The translations under genes were made by a program, and so were the position numbers. A DNA stretch of 64,000 nt from Amycolatopsis vancoresmycina (GTDB lineage Bacteria; Actinomycetota; Actinomycetes; Mycobacteriales; Pseudonocardiaceae), in NCBI RefSeq assembly GCF_000716785.1, contig NZ_JNYY01000017.1, positions 62,001-126,000 of the forward strand. The letters are read 5' to 3'. Shown here piece by piece: positions 22,899 to 31,008 of the stretch. How positions within the stretch are numbered: position 1 is the stretch's first letter; the number at the start of each line of letters is the position of its first letter. Below the pieces are notes generated by a model. That model was not told where the DNA came from. It did not search any database and saw only the letters and a program-made list of their open reading frames with translations.

Positions 22899-25751
22899 GT
22901 GAGCCAGACAGTGGAACGTCCCGAGCAGGCCCCCCGCGAGGCACCGGCGTGGTGGACCGCCGCCCGCCTCCCCGGTGAGGCCGGTGCGCGGCCCGCCTGG
23001 GCGCTGCTCGCCGACGAGGTCCTGGCCGCCCTGCCCGCCGAAGGTGACTGGCCCGCTCCGGCCGGCGCCGACGACCACCTCGTCTTCCGGCACGCCGTGC
23101 TTCCGTTCCTGACCGCCACCCGTGTCCTCCTCGTGCAGCGGGTGCCCGCCGCGGAACGCGTGTGGGCGGGTGTCGAGAGCTGGCTCGCCGGGCAGCTCAC
23201 CGCCCTCGCGGCCCGCACCTTCGTGCTGGAACTGCACACCGCGAAGAAGGCCGGCCTGCTGCGCGGCGCCACCGGGCGCGACCGCTTCGTCGACTTCCTG
23301 CGCCTGCTCGGCAGCCGCGGTCACCTCACCGGTGTGCTGGCCCGCCACCCGGTGCTGGCCCGGCTGCTCGCCCAGACCTGCCTGCGCACCGCCGACGCCG
23401 TCGCGGAGCTGCTCACGCGGTTCGCCGCGGACCGCGACGCCCTGCGCGCCGGCCTCCTGGCGGGTAGCGCGGCCGAACTGGCCGAGCTGACGCTGGGCGC
23501 CGGCGACGTGCACTCCGGCGGCCGCGCGGTCGCCGTGCTCGGCTTCGCCGACGGACGGCGGCTCGTCTACAAGCCGCGGCCGCTCGGCCTGCTCGCCAAG
23601 TGGGGCGACCTGCTGCGCTGGTTCGCGCAGGCGCGGCCCGGGCTCGCGCCGCGACCGCTGGGCGTGCTGGCCCGCGACGGCTACGGCTGGGCCGAGTACG
23701 TGCCCGCGCGGCCGTGCGCCGACCAGGCCGGGGTCGAGCTGTTCTACCGCCGCCAGGGCGCGCTGCTCGCCCTCCTCTACGCCCTCGACGCCACCGACAT
23801 GCACTGCGAGAACCTCATCGCCGCCGGCGACCAGCCGATGCTCGTCGACGTCGAAACCCTGTTCCACCCGGCGTTCACCGCCCTCACCCGCAACGGCCCG
23901 GACCCGGCCGCCGCCGCGCTGCGCCGCTCGGTCGCCCGCACCGCCCTGCTGCCCACGCTGATGCTCGGCGAGCACGGCGCGCTCGACGTGTCGGCGTTCG
24001 GCGGCGGCAACGGCGAGCCGAGCCCGGTGGAGGTGCCGCACTGGGTCGGCGCCGGGACCGACGCCATGCGCCTGGCCCGCGGGCCGCTCCCCTACGCCGG
24101 CGGCGCGAACCGCCCGGTGCTCGCCGGCACCGAGGTCGACGCCGGGATGTACCGGCAGAGCCTGCTGAGCGGGTTCCGCGCCGCCTACGAGTCCCTGGTG
24201 GACCGCCGCGACGAGCTGCTCGGCGGCGTGCTGGACGCGTTCGGCGGCGAGGAGATCCGCCTGGTCATGCGGCCGACGCAGGTCTACGCGACGCTGCTGA
24301 CCGCCGCGACGCACCCGGCGCACCTCACCGGGGGCACCGCCCGGCCCGAGGCGTTCGCCTCGCTCGCCGACGACCACGGGAAGGCCCACCTGCCCGCGCT
24401 CGTGCCCCACGAGATCACCGAGCTGTGCGCCAGCGACGTGCCGGTGTTCACCGCCGCCGCGGGGTCGGTCGACGTCACCACCGGCACCGGCGCGGTGCTG
24501 CCCGGCCTGCTCGCCGCCAGCGGCCTCGACCAGGCCCGCGCGAAGATCGCGCAGCTGTGCGCCGAGGACCTGCGCGAGCAGGAGTGGTTCGTCGAGGCCA
24601 CGCTCGCCACCCGCCGCCCGGAGGTCCGCCACCGCGCGGGGGCGCCGCTGCCCGGCGCGGTCGCCGCCGTCGTGCCCGACAGCCAGCACCTGCTCGCGCT
24701 GGCGTCGGCGATCGGTGACGACCTCGTCGCCCGCGCCGCCCACGACGACGGCCGGGCCAACTGGGTCGGCCTGGAACTGCTGGACGGCAGGCACTGGCTG
24801 GTGCTGCCGATGGGCGCCGGGCTCGCCGAGGGCTACTGCGGCACCGCGCTGTTCCTGGCCCAGCTGGGCAAGCTGACCGGCACCGCCCGGTACTCCGAAC
24901 TGGCCGCGAAGGCCGTGCGCACGCTGCCGATGCTCGTCGAGGTGCTCGCCGAACACCCCGAGCTGGCCCGCGAAGTCGGGTCCGGCGGGTTCTTCGGCCT
25001 GGGCGGCATCTGCTACGCCCTCGCCCGCCTGGCGTCGCTGCTCGGGGACAGCGCCCTCGCCGCCTGCCTGCCCGCCGCGATCGCCGCGACGGCCGCCGCC
25101 GACACGGCCGCGCCCGCGGGCGTCGGCGAAGGCACCGCGGGCGCGCTCGCCGCGATGCACGCCGTGCACGCGGAAAGCGGGCTGGCGGAAGCGGCCGAAC
25201 TGGCCGCCACGCTCGCCCGGCGCCTCGCCGGTGCCCCGCGCCCGGCTTCCCCCGGCTTCCTGTGGGGCGCGGCGGGTGTCGACTGGGCACTCGGCCGGGG
25301 CGGCCGGACCGCGGTGGATCCCGTGTCCGGTGATCCGGGCTGGTGCTCGGGCGTGGCCGGCCGGATCCTCGCCGCGGCCGCCGCGCGCGGGGCCGCCGGG
25401 CCGCCGCCCGGCGCGGCCACCCAGGCGGCGGACAGCTTCTCGGCCGCGGTGGCCGCCCGGCCGCCGTCCGCCGACCAATCCCTCTGCCACGGCGAGCTCG
25501 GCACCCTGGAAGCGCTCGTGGTGCTGGCCGGGCAGGGACACGAACCGTCGGTCTCCGCGCTGCGGAGGGCGACCTCGCGCCTCGTGGGCGCCATCGAAGG
25601 ACACGGGCTCCAGTGCGGTACTCCGCACGGCGTAGCGAGCCCTGGCCTGCTGACCGGAACCGGGGGTATCGGTTTCGGGTTGTTGCGGGTCGGTTTTGCC
25701 GAACAAGTTCCGTCGGTTCTCCTCTTGGAGCCGTCGGGACGCCCTCAGTAA
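22899..25751 (+). CDS. Class II lanthipeptide synthetase (LanM)
   Basis: This 950-residue bifunctional LanM has an N-terminal dehydratase (about 60-620) with kinase-like motifs RRLVYKPRPLGL, DATDMHCENLIAAG and QPMLVDVETLFHP, and a C-terminal LanC-like cyclase (about 640-950). All three zinc ligands of the cyclase are present: Cys816 in GWCSGVAG and Cys863-His864 in SLCHGELG, followed by LTGTGGIGFGLLRVGF. It would phosphorylate and eliminate Ser/Thr hydroxyls and add Cys thiols to the dehydro residues. I start at GTG 22899; the ribosome site is weak. The small gene just downstream is the only nearby candidate substrate and has no Cys. Confidence 0.93.
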   Translation: MSQTVERPEQAPREAPAWWTAARLPGEAGARPAWALLADEVLAALPAEGDWPAPAGADDHLVFRHAVLPFLTATRVLLVQRVPAAERVWAGVESWLAGQLTALAARTFVLELHTAKKAGLLRGATGRDRFVDFLRLLGSRGHLTGVLARHPVLARLLAQTCLRTADAVAELLTRFAADRDALRAGLLAGSAAELAELTLGAGDVHSGGRAVAVLGFADGRRLVYKPRPLGLLAKWGDLLRWFAQARPGLAPRPLGVLARDGYGWAEYVPARPCADQAGVELFYRRQGALLALLYALDATDMHCENLIAAGDQPMLVDVETLFHPAFTALTRNGPDPAAAALRRSVARTALLPTLMLGEHGALDVSAFGGGNGEPSPVEVPHWVGAGTDAMRLARGPLPYAGGANRPVLAGTEVDAGMYRQSLLSGFRAAYESLVDRRDELLGGVLDAFGGEEIRLVMRPTQVYATLLTAATHPAHLTGGTARPEAFASLADDHGKAHLPALVPHEITELCASDVPVFTAAAGSVDVTTGTGAVLPGLLAASGLDQARAKIAQLCAEDLREQEWFVEATLATRRPEVRHRAGAPLPGAVAAVVPDSQHLLALASAIGDDLVARAAHDDGRANWVGLELLDGRHWLVLPMGAGLAEGYCGTALFLAQLGKLTGTARYSELAAKAVRTLPMLVEVLAEHPELAREVGSGGFFGLGGICYALARLASLLGDSALAACLPAAIAATAAADTAAPAGVGEGTAGALAAMHAVHAESGLAEAAELAATLARRLAGAPRPASPGFLWGAAGVDWALGRGGRTAVDPVSGDPGWCSGVAGRILAAAAARGAAGPPPGAATQAADSFSAAVAARPPSADQSLCHGELGTLEALVVLAGQGHEPSVSALRRATSRLVGAIEGHGLQCGTPHGVASPGLLTGTGGIGFGLLRVGFAEQVPSVLLLEPSGRPQ

Positions 25752-25783
25752 TTGCCTCGGAACACCTCATCCTGGGAGTGCAG

Positions 25784-26002
25784 ATGCGCAACGACACCAA
25801 CGCCGGCGAATTCGACCCGACCTCCGCCGGCTCCGAGGTGGACAACCCGCTCGGCGACGCCACCCCGGGCGCGGAGCCCGCCGGCAGAACGAAGATCGGT
25901 GTCCGGGCGGGGATTCTCGCCGGCCTGACCCTCGGCGTGGCCACCGCCGCGGTGGTCACGATGGACATCAGCACCGTGGTGAGCAACCACACGCACGCGT
26001 GA
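25784..26002 (+). CDS. Cysteine-free LanM-associated peptide (candidate precursor)
   Basis: This 72-residue peptide starts 32 bases after the LanM stop. Residues 1-35 are acidic and Pro/Gly-rich (EFDPTSAGSEVDNPLGD...), like a LanM leader. Residues 36-60 form a hydrophobic segment (KIGVRAGILAGLTLGVATAA), and the C-terminus is TMDISTVVSNHTHA with Ser/Thr at 59, 63, 64, 67 and 70. There is no cysteine, so classical (methyl)lanthionine rings cannot form within it. It might be dehydrated only, cross-linked by another nucleophile such as Lys or His, or be a membrane-associated peptide. GGGAG lies upstream of ATG 25784. Confidence 0.72.
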   Translation: MRNDTNAGEFDPTSAGSEVDNPLGDATPGAEPAGRTKIGVRAGILAGLTLGVATAAVVTMDISTVVSNHTHA

Positions 26003-26113
26003 CGTATGCGGAACGGCACAAAGCGTGACAACATGCGAAATCTTGCCGTCCGAACAGTGGAATCTCCACCGGAAGACCACCGAATCCGTGACTCCGGTCT
26101 CTAAGGTTGGCGC

Positions 26114-29050
26114 ATGCGCACCCGTGCCCCCGCTCTCGTCGGCCGAGGAACGGAGATCGACGAGATCGAGCGGGTGTTGGCCGACGCTCGCCGCTCGTCC
26201 GGCTCGGCCGTGTTCGTCACGGGGGAACCCGGGATAGGCAAAACCCGGCTCGCCGCCGAAGCGGTGGGCCGCGCCCTGGACGCGGGGCTGGTGGTGTTGC
26301 GGGGACGCGGCAGCACCACCGGGCCCGCCGTACCGTTCCGGGCGCTCACCGAGGCACTGCTGTCACTGGCCCGCACCGGCGGCCACGAGCTGGTCGAGCA
26401 GCTCGGGCCGTACCGGTCGGTGCTGGGCAGGCTGATCCCGGACTGGGCCGCCGGCGCCGACACCGCGGGCGACTCCTCGCTGGTCGTGCTGGCCGAGGCG
26501 ACGCTGCGGCTCACCGGGCTGGCCGGGGCGGGCCGCGGCTGCCTCTTCGTCGTCGACGACCTGCAGGACTCCGACGTCGAAACCCTCGCCGTGGTGGAGT
26601 ACCTGGCCGCCAACGTCCGCACGCAGCCCGTGGTCGTCCTGGCCACGCTGCGCGCCGAACCCTCGCCCGCGCTGGAGTCGGCCCACGCCGTCGCCCGGCG
26701 CGGCGAGGGGTTCCTCATGCCGCTGGACAGCCTCGGCCCCGCCGAAGTGCGGGAGGTGGTGGCGTCGTCGCTCGGCGCCGAGCCGGGCCAGGTGTCCGCC
26801 GAGGTGGCCGAACGTCTCTTCGCCGACAGCGCGGGCAACCCGCTGGTCGTCGAGGAACTGCTGCACAGCATGGTGGCCGCGGGCGAGCTGGTGAACGGCG
26901 CGGCGGGCTGGCGGTTCACCGGGCACAGCCGGGGCGCGGTGCCCTCGACCCTCGTCACCATCATCACCCGCCGCGCCGACCGCCTCGGCGAACGCGGCAA
27001 GCAGCTCCTGGCCATCGCCGCGGTGCTCGGCCGGCGGTTCCCGCTTTCGGTGGTCCAGCGGGTGAGCGAACTGGACGACCACAGCCTTTTCGGACACCTG
27101 CAGTCCGCCGTCGCCGCGCAGCTGCTCATCGCGGACGAACGCGGCGAAGACTGGTACGCCTTCCGCCACCCGCTCACCGCCGAAGCCCTGCTGACCCTGC
27201 TCAACCCGGCCGAACGCGTGGCCCTGTCGGCGAAGGCGGCCGACGCCGTGGTCGAGCTGCACCCCGACCTGCCGGGTGAGCTGTGCAGCCTCGCCGCGTC
27301 GCTGCGCCTGGGCGCCGGGGACCGCTGGGCGGCCGCCGACCTGTACCGCGAAGCCGCCCGCCGCGCGCTCGCCGAAGGCGCACCGGGGTCGGCGATCGCC
27401 GTGCTGGAGCACGCGGTGAACCTGCTCGGCGACGACGCCGGCCGCCGCGGCGAACAGTCCGGGCGGTACCGGGACCTGCTGGAGCTGCTGCTGTTCGCGC
27501 TGGCGGAGGCCGGCCAGTTCGACCGCGCGGTGAAGGTCGCCGGCTCGCTGCGGCCCGCCGACGGCCGGGACGGCGCCCGCCAGATCCGCGTCCACGTGCG
27601 GCTGGCGTGGGCGGCGCAGGTCGCCGGCCGCTGGGCGGAGGGGTTCGAGCAGGTCGCCGCGGCCCGGGCGCTGCTCCCGGAAGCGGGGCTGGACGAGGAG
27701 TCCGTCGCGGTCGACGCGGTGGACGCGTACCTGTCGATGTCCGGCCCGGCGCCCGACCGGGTGCGCCGCAGCGAAGAGCTGGCCCGCCGCGCGGTCGACG
27801 GCGCCGAGCGGATCGGCTCGCCGTCGACGGCGTGCCAGGCGCTGTACGCGGTCGGGTTCGTCGTGCGCGAGCGGGACATGGCCGAGTCGGACGAGTGCTT
27901 CCGGCGGATGCTCGACAGCGCCGCCGACCACCGGCTGACGAACTGGCGCAACTACGCGCTGGTCGGCCTGGGCGGCAACGCCTGGCTGTCCGAAGCGGAC
28001 CCGTCCGGTTTGGAGACCGCGCGCGCCGAGGCGTTGCGCACGGGCGGGATCAGCCTGGCCTACAACGCGGAAGCGGTGCTGGGCCTCAATTCCGTGCTGT
28101 GCGGCCGGTTCGGCGAAGCCGAGCACCGGCTCGACGCGTGCTACGCGGAGGCGTCGCGGATCAAGCTGTTCGCGGTCAGCCGGTACGTCCAGATGGCGCA
28201 GGCGGTGCTGGCGGGCCACCGCGGCGACCGGCGCGGGATGGAGTCCGCCCTCGCCGAGTTCCGGCGCGACGGCGGGGACACCGGTCCCGAAGCGCCGCTC
28301 GCCCGCGGCCTCGCGCAGGTGTTCTGCTCCCTGCTGGAGGAGGACCGCGACACGGCCCGCGCGGAACTCGAGACGCTCGCGGCCGACCAGGCCCGCCAGC
28401 AGAGCACGTTCCACCTGGCGGGCACGCACGGGCTGAAGCTGCTGCTCGACGTCATCGCCGGGGACGCAGGCTGGGACGAGCACCGCCGCATCGCCGCCGG
28501 CGCGGCCGGCGGGATGCGCTGGAACCGCCAGTTCGTCCTGCTGGCCGAGGCGGTCCTGCACGGCCGCGGCGACGCACCCGAGGCGGCCGCGACGGCGATG
28601 CACCGGGCGGCGCAGGCGGCCGCCCCGTTCGGCATCGCCCGCCCGCTGGGCCTGCGCCTGGCCGCGGAACCGGCGGTCGACCACGGCTGGGGCGAACCGG
28701 CGGACTGGCTCCGCGAAGCCGAAAGCCGGTTCCACGGCGCGGACGTGATCCCGGCGGCCAGCGCGTGCCGGGCCCTGCTGCGCCGGGCCGGGGCCTCGGT
28801 GCAGCAGCGCCGCACGGGGACGGAACGGGTGCCGGAGAGCCTGCGCGCGATCGGCGTGACCCTGCGCGAGTACGAGGTCTTCGAGCTGCTGGCGTTCCGC
28901 CTCAGCAACAAGGCGCTGGCGGCCCGGCTGCACATTTCCCCGCGGACGGTGGAAAAGCACGTGGCGGCGTTGCTGATGAAGACGTCGGTCCGCGACCGGG
29001 CCGAGCTGGCCGGTTTCGCCGCCCAGCATTCATCGGCCTCGGAGGTCTGA
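26114..29050 (+). CDS. Large ATP-binding LuxR-family (LAL) regulator
   Basis: The 978-residue protein has an N-terminal AAA/STAND ATPase with Walker A GEPGIGKT (37-44) and Walker B CLFVVDDLQDSD. A long helical TPR-like middle follows, then a C-terminal LuxR helix-turn-helix (LREYEVFELLAFRLSNKALAARLHISPRTVEKHVAALL). This is the architecture of MalT-like pathway activators common beside actinomycete biosynthetic clusters. It follows the candidate LanM precursor by 111 bases on the same strand and is the nearest regulator for regions 2-3. Its target sites are not known. Confidence 0.93.
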   Translation: MRTRAPALVGRGTEIDEIERVLADARRSSGSAVFVTGEPGIGKTRLAAEAVGRALDAGLVVLRGRGSTTGPAVPFRALTEALLSLARTGGHELVEQLGPYRSVLGRLIPDWAAGADTAGDSSLVVLAEATLRLTGLAGAGRGCLFVVDDLQDSDVETLAVVEYLAANVRTQPVVVLATLRAEPSPALESAHAVARRGEGFLMPLDSLGPAEVREVVASSLGAEPGQVSAEVAERLFADSAGNPLVVEELLHSMVAAGELVNGAAGWRFTGHSRGAVPSTLVTIITRRADRLGERGKQLLAIAAVLGRRFPLSVVQRVSELDDHSLFGHLQSAVAAQLLIADERGEDWYAFRHPLTAEALLTLLNPAERVALSAKAADAVVELHPDLPGELCSLAASLRLGAGDRWAAADLYREAARRALAEGAPGSAIAVLEHAVNLLGDDAGRRGEQSGRYRDLLELLLFALAEAGQFDRAVKVAGSLRPADGRDGARQIRVHVRLAWAAQVAGRWAEGFEQVAAARALLPEAGLDEESVAVDAVDAYLSMSGPAPDRVRRSEELARRAVDGAERIGSPSTACQALYAVGFVVRERDMAESDECFRRMLDSAADHRLTNWRNYALVGLGGNAWLSEADPSGLETARAEALRTGGISLAYNAEAVLGLNSVLCGRFGEAEHRLDACYAEASRIKLFAVSRYVQMAQAVLAGHRGDRRGMESALAEFRRDGGDTGPEAPLARGLAQVFCSLLEEDRDTARAELETLAADQARQQSTFHLAGTHGLKLLLDVIAGDAGWDEHRRIAAGAAGGMRWNRQFVLLAEAVLHGRGDAPEAAATAMHRAAQAAAPFGIARPLGLRLAAEPAVDHGWGEPADWLREAESRFHGADVIPAASACRALLRRAGASVQQRRTGTERVPESLRAIGVTLREYEVFELLAFRLSNKALAARLHISPRTVEKHVAALLMKTSVRDRAELAGFAAQHSSASEV

Positions 29051-29071
29051 CCGGCGCCGGCCCGGCCGAGT

Positions 29072-29119
29072 GGTCGTGAGTGTTAAGGCGAGTTCTAACT
29101 CGCCTTACCACTCACGACC
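29072..29119. repeat. Palindromic element, second family copy
   Basis: Two 23-base arms (29072-29094, 29097-29119) are complementary with one mismatch and almost no loop. The ends read GGTCGTGAGTG...CACTCACGACC and the centre GTTCTAAC, as in the element at 16867-16914, while the intervening bases differ. It lies downstream of the LAL gene, where it can serve as a terminator. Confidence 0.82.
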
Positions 29120-29253
29120 GCTGGGCGTCGCTCTGGTGAGGTTCGAGTGGGGGTCACCCGACTCGGTGCCTTGGGGCGCGGTTCCGTTCCGCCGGGCCGG
29201 TTCCCGGGCAGTCCCCGCAGGACGGAAACCGGCTGCAGAACAGGAGAATCGCC

Positions 29254-29454
29254 ATGCGACGCATCACTGCCACGATCGGTGCCCTGGTGTTGACGACCGG
29301 AGTCCTCTTCGGAGCGGAGGGCGTCGCTTCGGCGCAGTCCGAACCCGTGCCCGTGCCGCTGCGGTGCGTCGGCAGCTCGCTCGCGATGTTCGCCACCAAC
29401 GCCCTCTGCGTCGTCCCGCGCACCTACCCCATCCTGCTGATCCCGGCTTCCTGA
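29254..29454 (+). CDS. Small secreted peptide, unknown function
   Basis: The 66-residue protein starts with a Sec signal peptide: MRRITATIGALVLTTGVLFG, with a likely AXA cleavage site at GVASAQ near residue 28. The mature part is about 39 residues, with two Cys (in PLRCVG and NALCVV) that could form one disulfide, and ends PRTYPILLIPAS. GGAGAATCGCC precedes ATG 29254. It has no homologue I recognise and stands alone after the LAL gene. It could be a secreted effector, bacteriocin-like peptide or envelope peptide. Confidence 0.65.
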   Translation: MRRITATIGALVLTTGVLFGAEGVASAQSEPVPVPLRCVGSSLAMFATNALCVVPRTYPILLIPAS

Positions 29455-29457
29455 CGG

Positions 29458-30354
29458 TCAGCCCAGAGCGGCGTCCATCGACCGGGTCGGGATCGCGTCC
29501 AGCGCGGCCAGGGTGTCTTCGTCGAACGCGATCCCGGCGGCGGCGATGTTGGCTTCGAGGTGCGGCCGGCTCGCGGTGCCCGGGATCAGGTGGACGTTCG
29601 GGGCGTGCTGCAGCAGCCACGCCAGGCCGATCTGCTCCGGGGTGTGGCCGAGGGCCCGCGCGGCGGCCTGCACCGCGGGCTCCTCGGTCACCTTCGGCAG
29701 CCCGGGGAACGCGCCGCCCAGCGGGAAGAACGGGACCCACGCGATGTCCTCCGCGACGCACAGCTCGAGCATGTCCTCGTCGTCGCGGCTGACCAGGCTG
29801 TAGGCGTTCTGGACGCAGGCGATGCCGGCCGGCAGGGCGCGGCGCAGGACGTCGAGGGTGACGCTGCTGAGCCCGATCGCGCCGATCTTGCCCTCGTCGC
29901 GCAGGGCCGTCATCGTCGCGAGCTGGTCGTCGAGGTCGACGAGCTGGTCGCCCTCGGCGAGCAGGCCGGGCCCCCGGTCGGCGCGGCGCAGGTTCACCAG
30001 CGGGATGCAGTCGAGCCCGAGCGCGCGGAGGTTGTCCTCCACGCTCGCGCGCAGGTTTTCGGGGTGCTGCGCGAGCCGGATCGGCCGCGGGGCGCCGGGG
30101 TCCGGGTCGGCGCCGACCTTGCTGGCGACCAGGAAGTCGTCGCCGGCCCGGAGCGCGTCGCGCAGGACGTCGTTGACGAAGCCGTTGCCGTAGAACTGGG
30201 CGGTGTCGACGTGGTCGACGCCGAGCTCGACGGCGCGGCGCAGCAGCGCGAGGGCCGCGGCGCGGTCGTCACTCAGGCGGTCGAGCTGCATCGCGCCGAA
30301 GCCGACGCGGAAGACGGTGCGGCCGGCGAGCGCGGCGCGTGCGGTGGAAGGCAT
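29458..30354 (-). CDS. Aldo/keto reductase
   Basis: The 298-residue AKR has the (beta/alpha)8 motifs GFGAMQLDRLSDD, VDHVDTAQFYGNG (Asp50 and catalytic Tyr55), FLVASKVG, and NVHLIPGTASRPHLEAN near the NADPH phosphate site. The usual HRPD-type His is in VNLRRAD, so it appears replaced by Asn. The start ATG 30354 is divergent from the TetR gene and close to its palindromic sites, so it is probably that regulator's target. It likely reduces small aldehydes or ketones with NADPH. No link to the biosynthetic clusters is evident. Confidence 0.9.
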   Translation of the reverse strand: MPSTARAALAGRTVFRVGFGAMQLDRLSDDRAAALALLRRAVELGVDHVDTAQFYGNGFVNDVLRDALRAGDDFLVASKVGADPDPGAPRPIRLAQHPENLRASVEDNLRALGLDCIPLVNLRRADRGPGLLAEGDQLVDLDDQLATMTALRDEGKIGAIGLSSVTLDVLRRALPAGIACVQNAYSLVSRDDEDMLELCVAEDIAWVPFFPLGGAFPGLPKVTEEPAVQAAARALGHTPEQIGLAWLLQHAPNVHLIPGTASRPHLEANIAAAGIAFDEDTLAALDAIPTRSMDAALG

Positions 30355-30388
30355 GGGTGTCCCCGTCCTCGTGCGATGATGGGTGAAG

Positions 30389-30439
30389 CGGAGGAACCTC
30401 CGTTCAAGCCGAACCGTAGCACAACCGGAGGTGCCTCCG
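30389..30439. promoter_or_regulatory. Tandem CGGAGGnnCCTCCG operators
   Basis: Two perfect 14-base palindromes, CGGAGGAACCTCCG (30389-30402) and CGGAGGTGCCTCCG (30426-30439), have centres 37 bases apart in the AKR/TetR divergent promoter. The second overlaps the likely ribosome site of the TetR gene. They are the obvious binding sites for the TetR repressor, controlling both its own gene and the reductase. Confidence 0.8.
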
Positions 30440-30441
30440 CT

Positions 30442-31008
30442 TTGCCGTCGTCCGAACCCGGCCGACCCGTGCGCTCCGACGCGCGCCGCAACCGGGACAA
30501 GCTCGTCGCGGTCGCGCGAGCCGCGTTCGCCGCCGCCGACGGAACCGTCGCCCTCGAAGCCGTCGCCCGCGAGGCCGGCGTGGGGATCGGCACGCTCTAC
30601 CGGCACTTCCCGACCCGCGAGGCCCTGGTCGAAGCCGTCTACGCCGCGGAGCTCGACGACGTCACGGCCGGCGCCCCGGCCCTGCTCGAGCAGCTGCCGC
30701 CGGAGCAGGCGCTCCGCGCCTGGATGGACCGCTACGCGGCGTTCGTGGCCACCAAACGCGGGATGGCGGACGTCCTGCGCGCCGGCGTGGCGTCGGGCCG
30801 CATCGCCACCCCGGTGACGCGGCAGCGCATCACGGCCGCGATCGGCTCGATCCTCGACGCGGGGGCAGCGGCGGGCACCCTGCGCGCCGCCGACCCGGAG
30901 GACGTCACGCTGCTCCTGCTGGGCGTGTTCCTGTCCACCGGGAGCGAACCGGACCCGGCACGGACCGGCCGGATGCTGGACCTGATCGTCGGCGCACTGC
31001 GCCCCTAA
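30442..31008 (+). CDS. TetR-family repressor
   Basis: This 188-residue regulator has an N-terminal helix-turn-helix (VALEAVAREAGVGIGTLYRHFPTREALVEAVY) and a C-terminal ligand-binding region. I choose TTG 30442 with GGAGG ten bases upstream. ATG 30376 would place both palindromic operators inside the gene, and GTG 30469 is a shorter option. It is divergent from the aldo/keto reductase and converges, with overlapping stops, on the FAD monooxygenase gene. Confidence 0.85.
   Translation: MPSSEPGRPVRSDARRNRDKLVAVARAAFAAADGTVALEAVAREAGVGIGTLYRHFPTREALVEAVYAAELDDVTAGAPALLEQLPPEQALRAWMDRYAAFVATKRGMADVLRAGVASGRIATPVTRQRITAAIGSILDAGAAAGTLRAADPEDVTLLLLGVFLSTGSEPDPARTGRMLDLIVGALRP

Noticed and set aside
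21912..25706. Long minus-strand frame opposite the LanM and protease genes
   Set aside because: It has low-complexity Arg/Gly/Ala composition, spans several real plus-strand genes and has no ribosome site or motif.
29254..29454. The small secreted protein as the LanM substrate
   Set aside because: It has a Sec signal peptide, lies 3.5 kb from LanM beyond the regulator and has no leader-like features of a LanM precursor.
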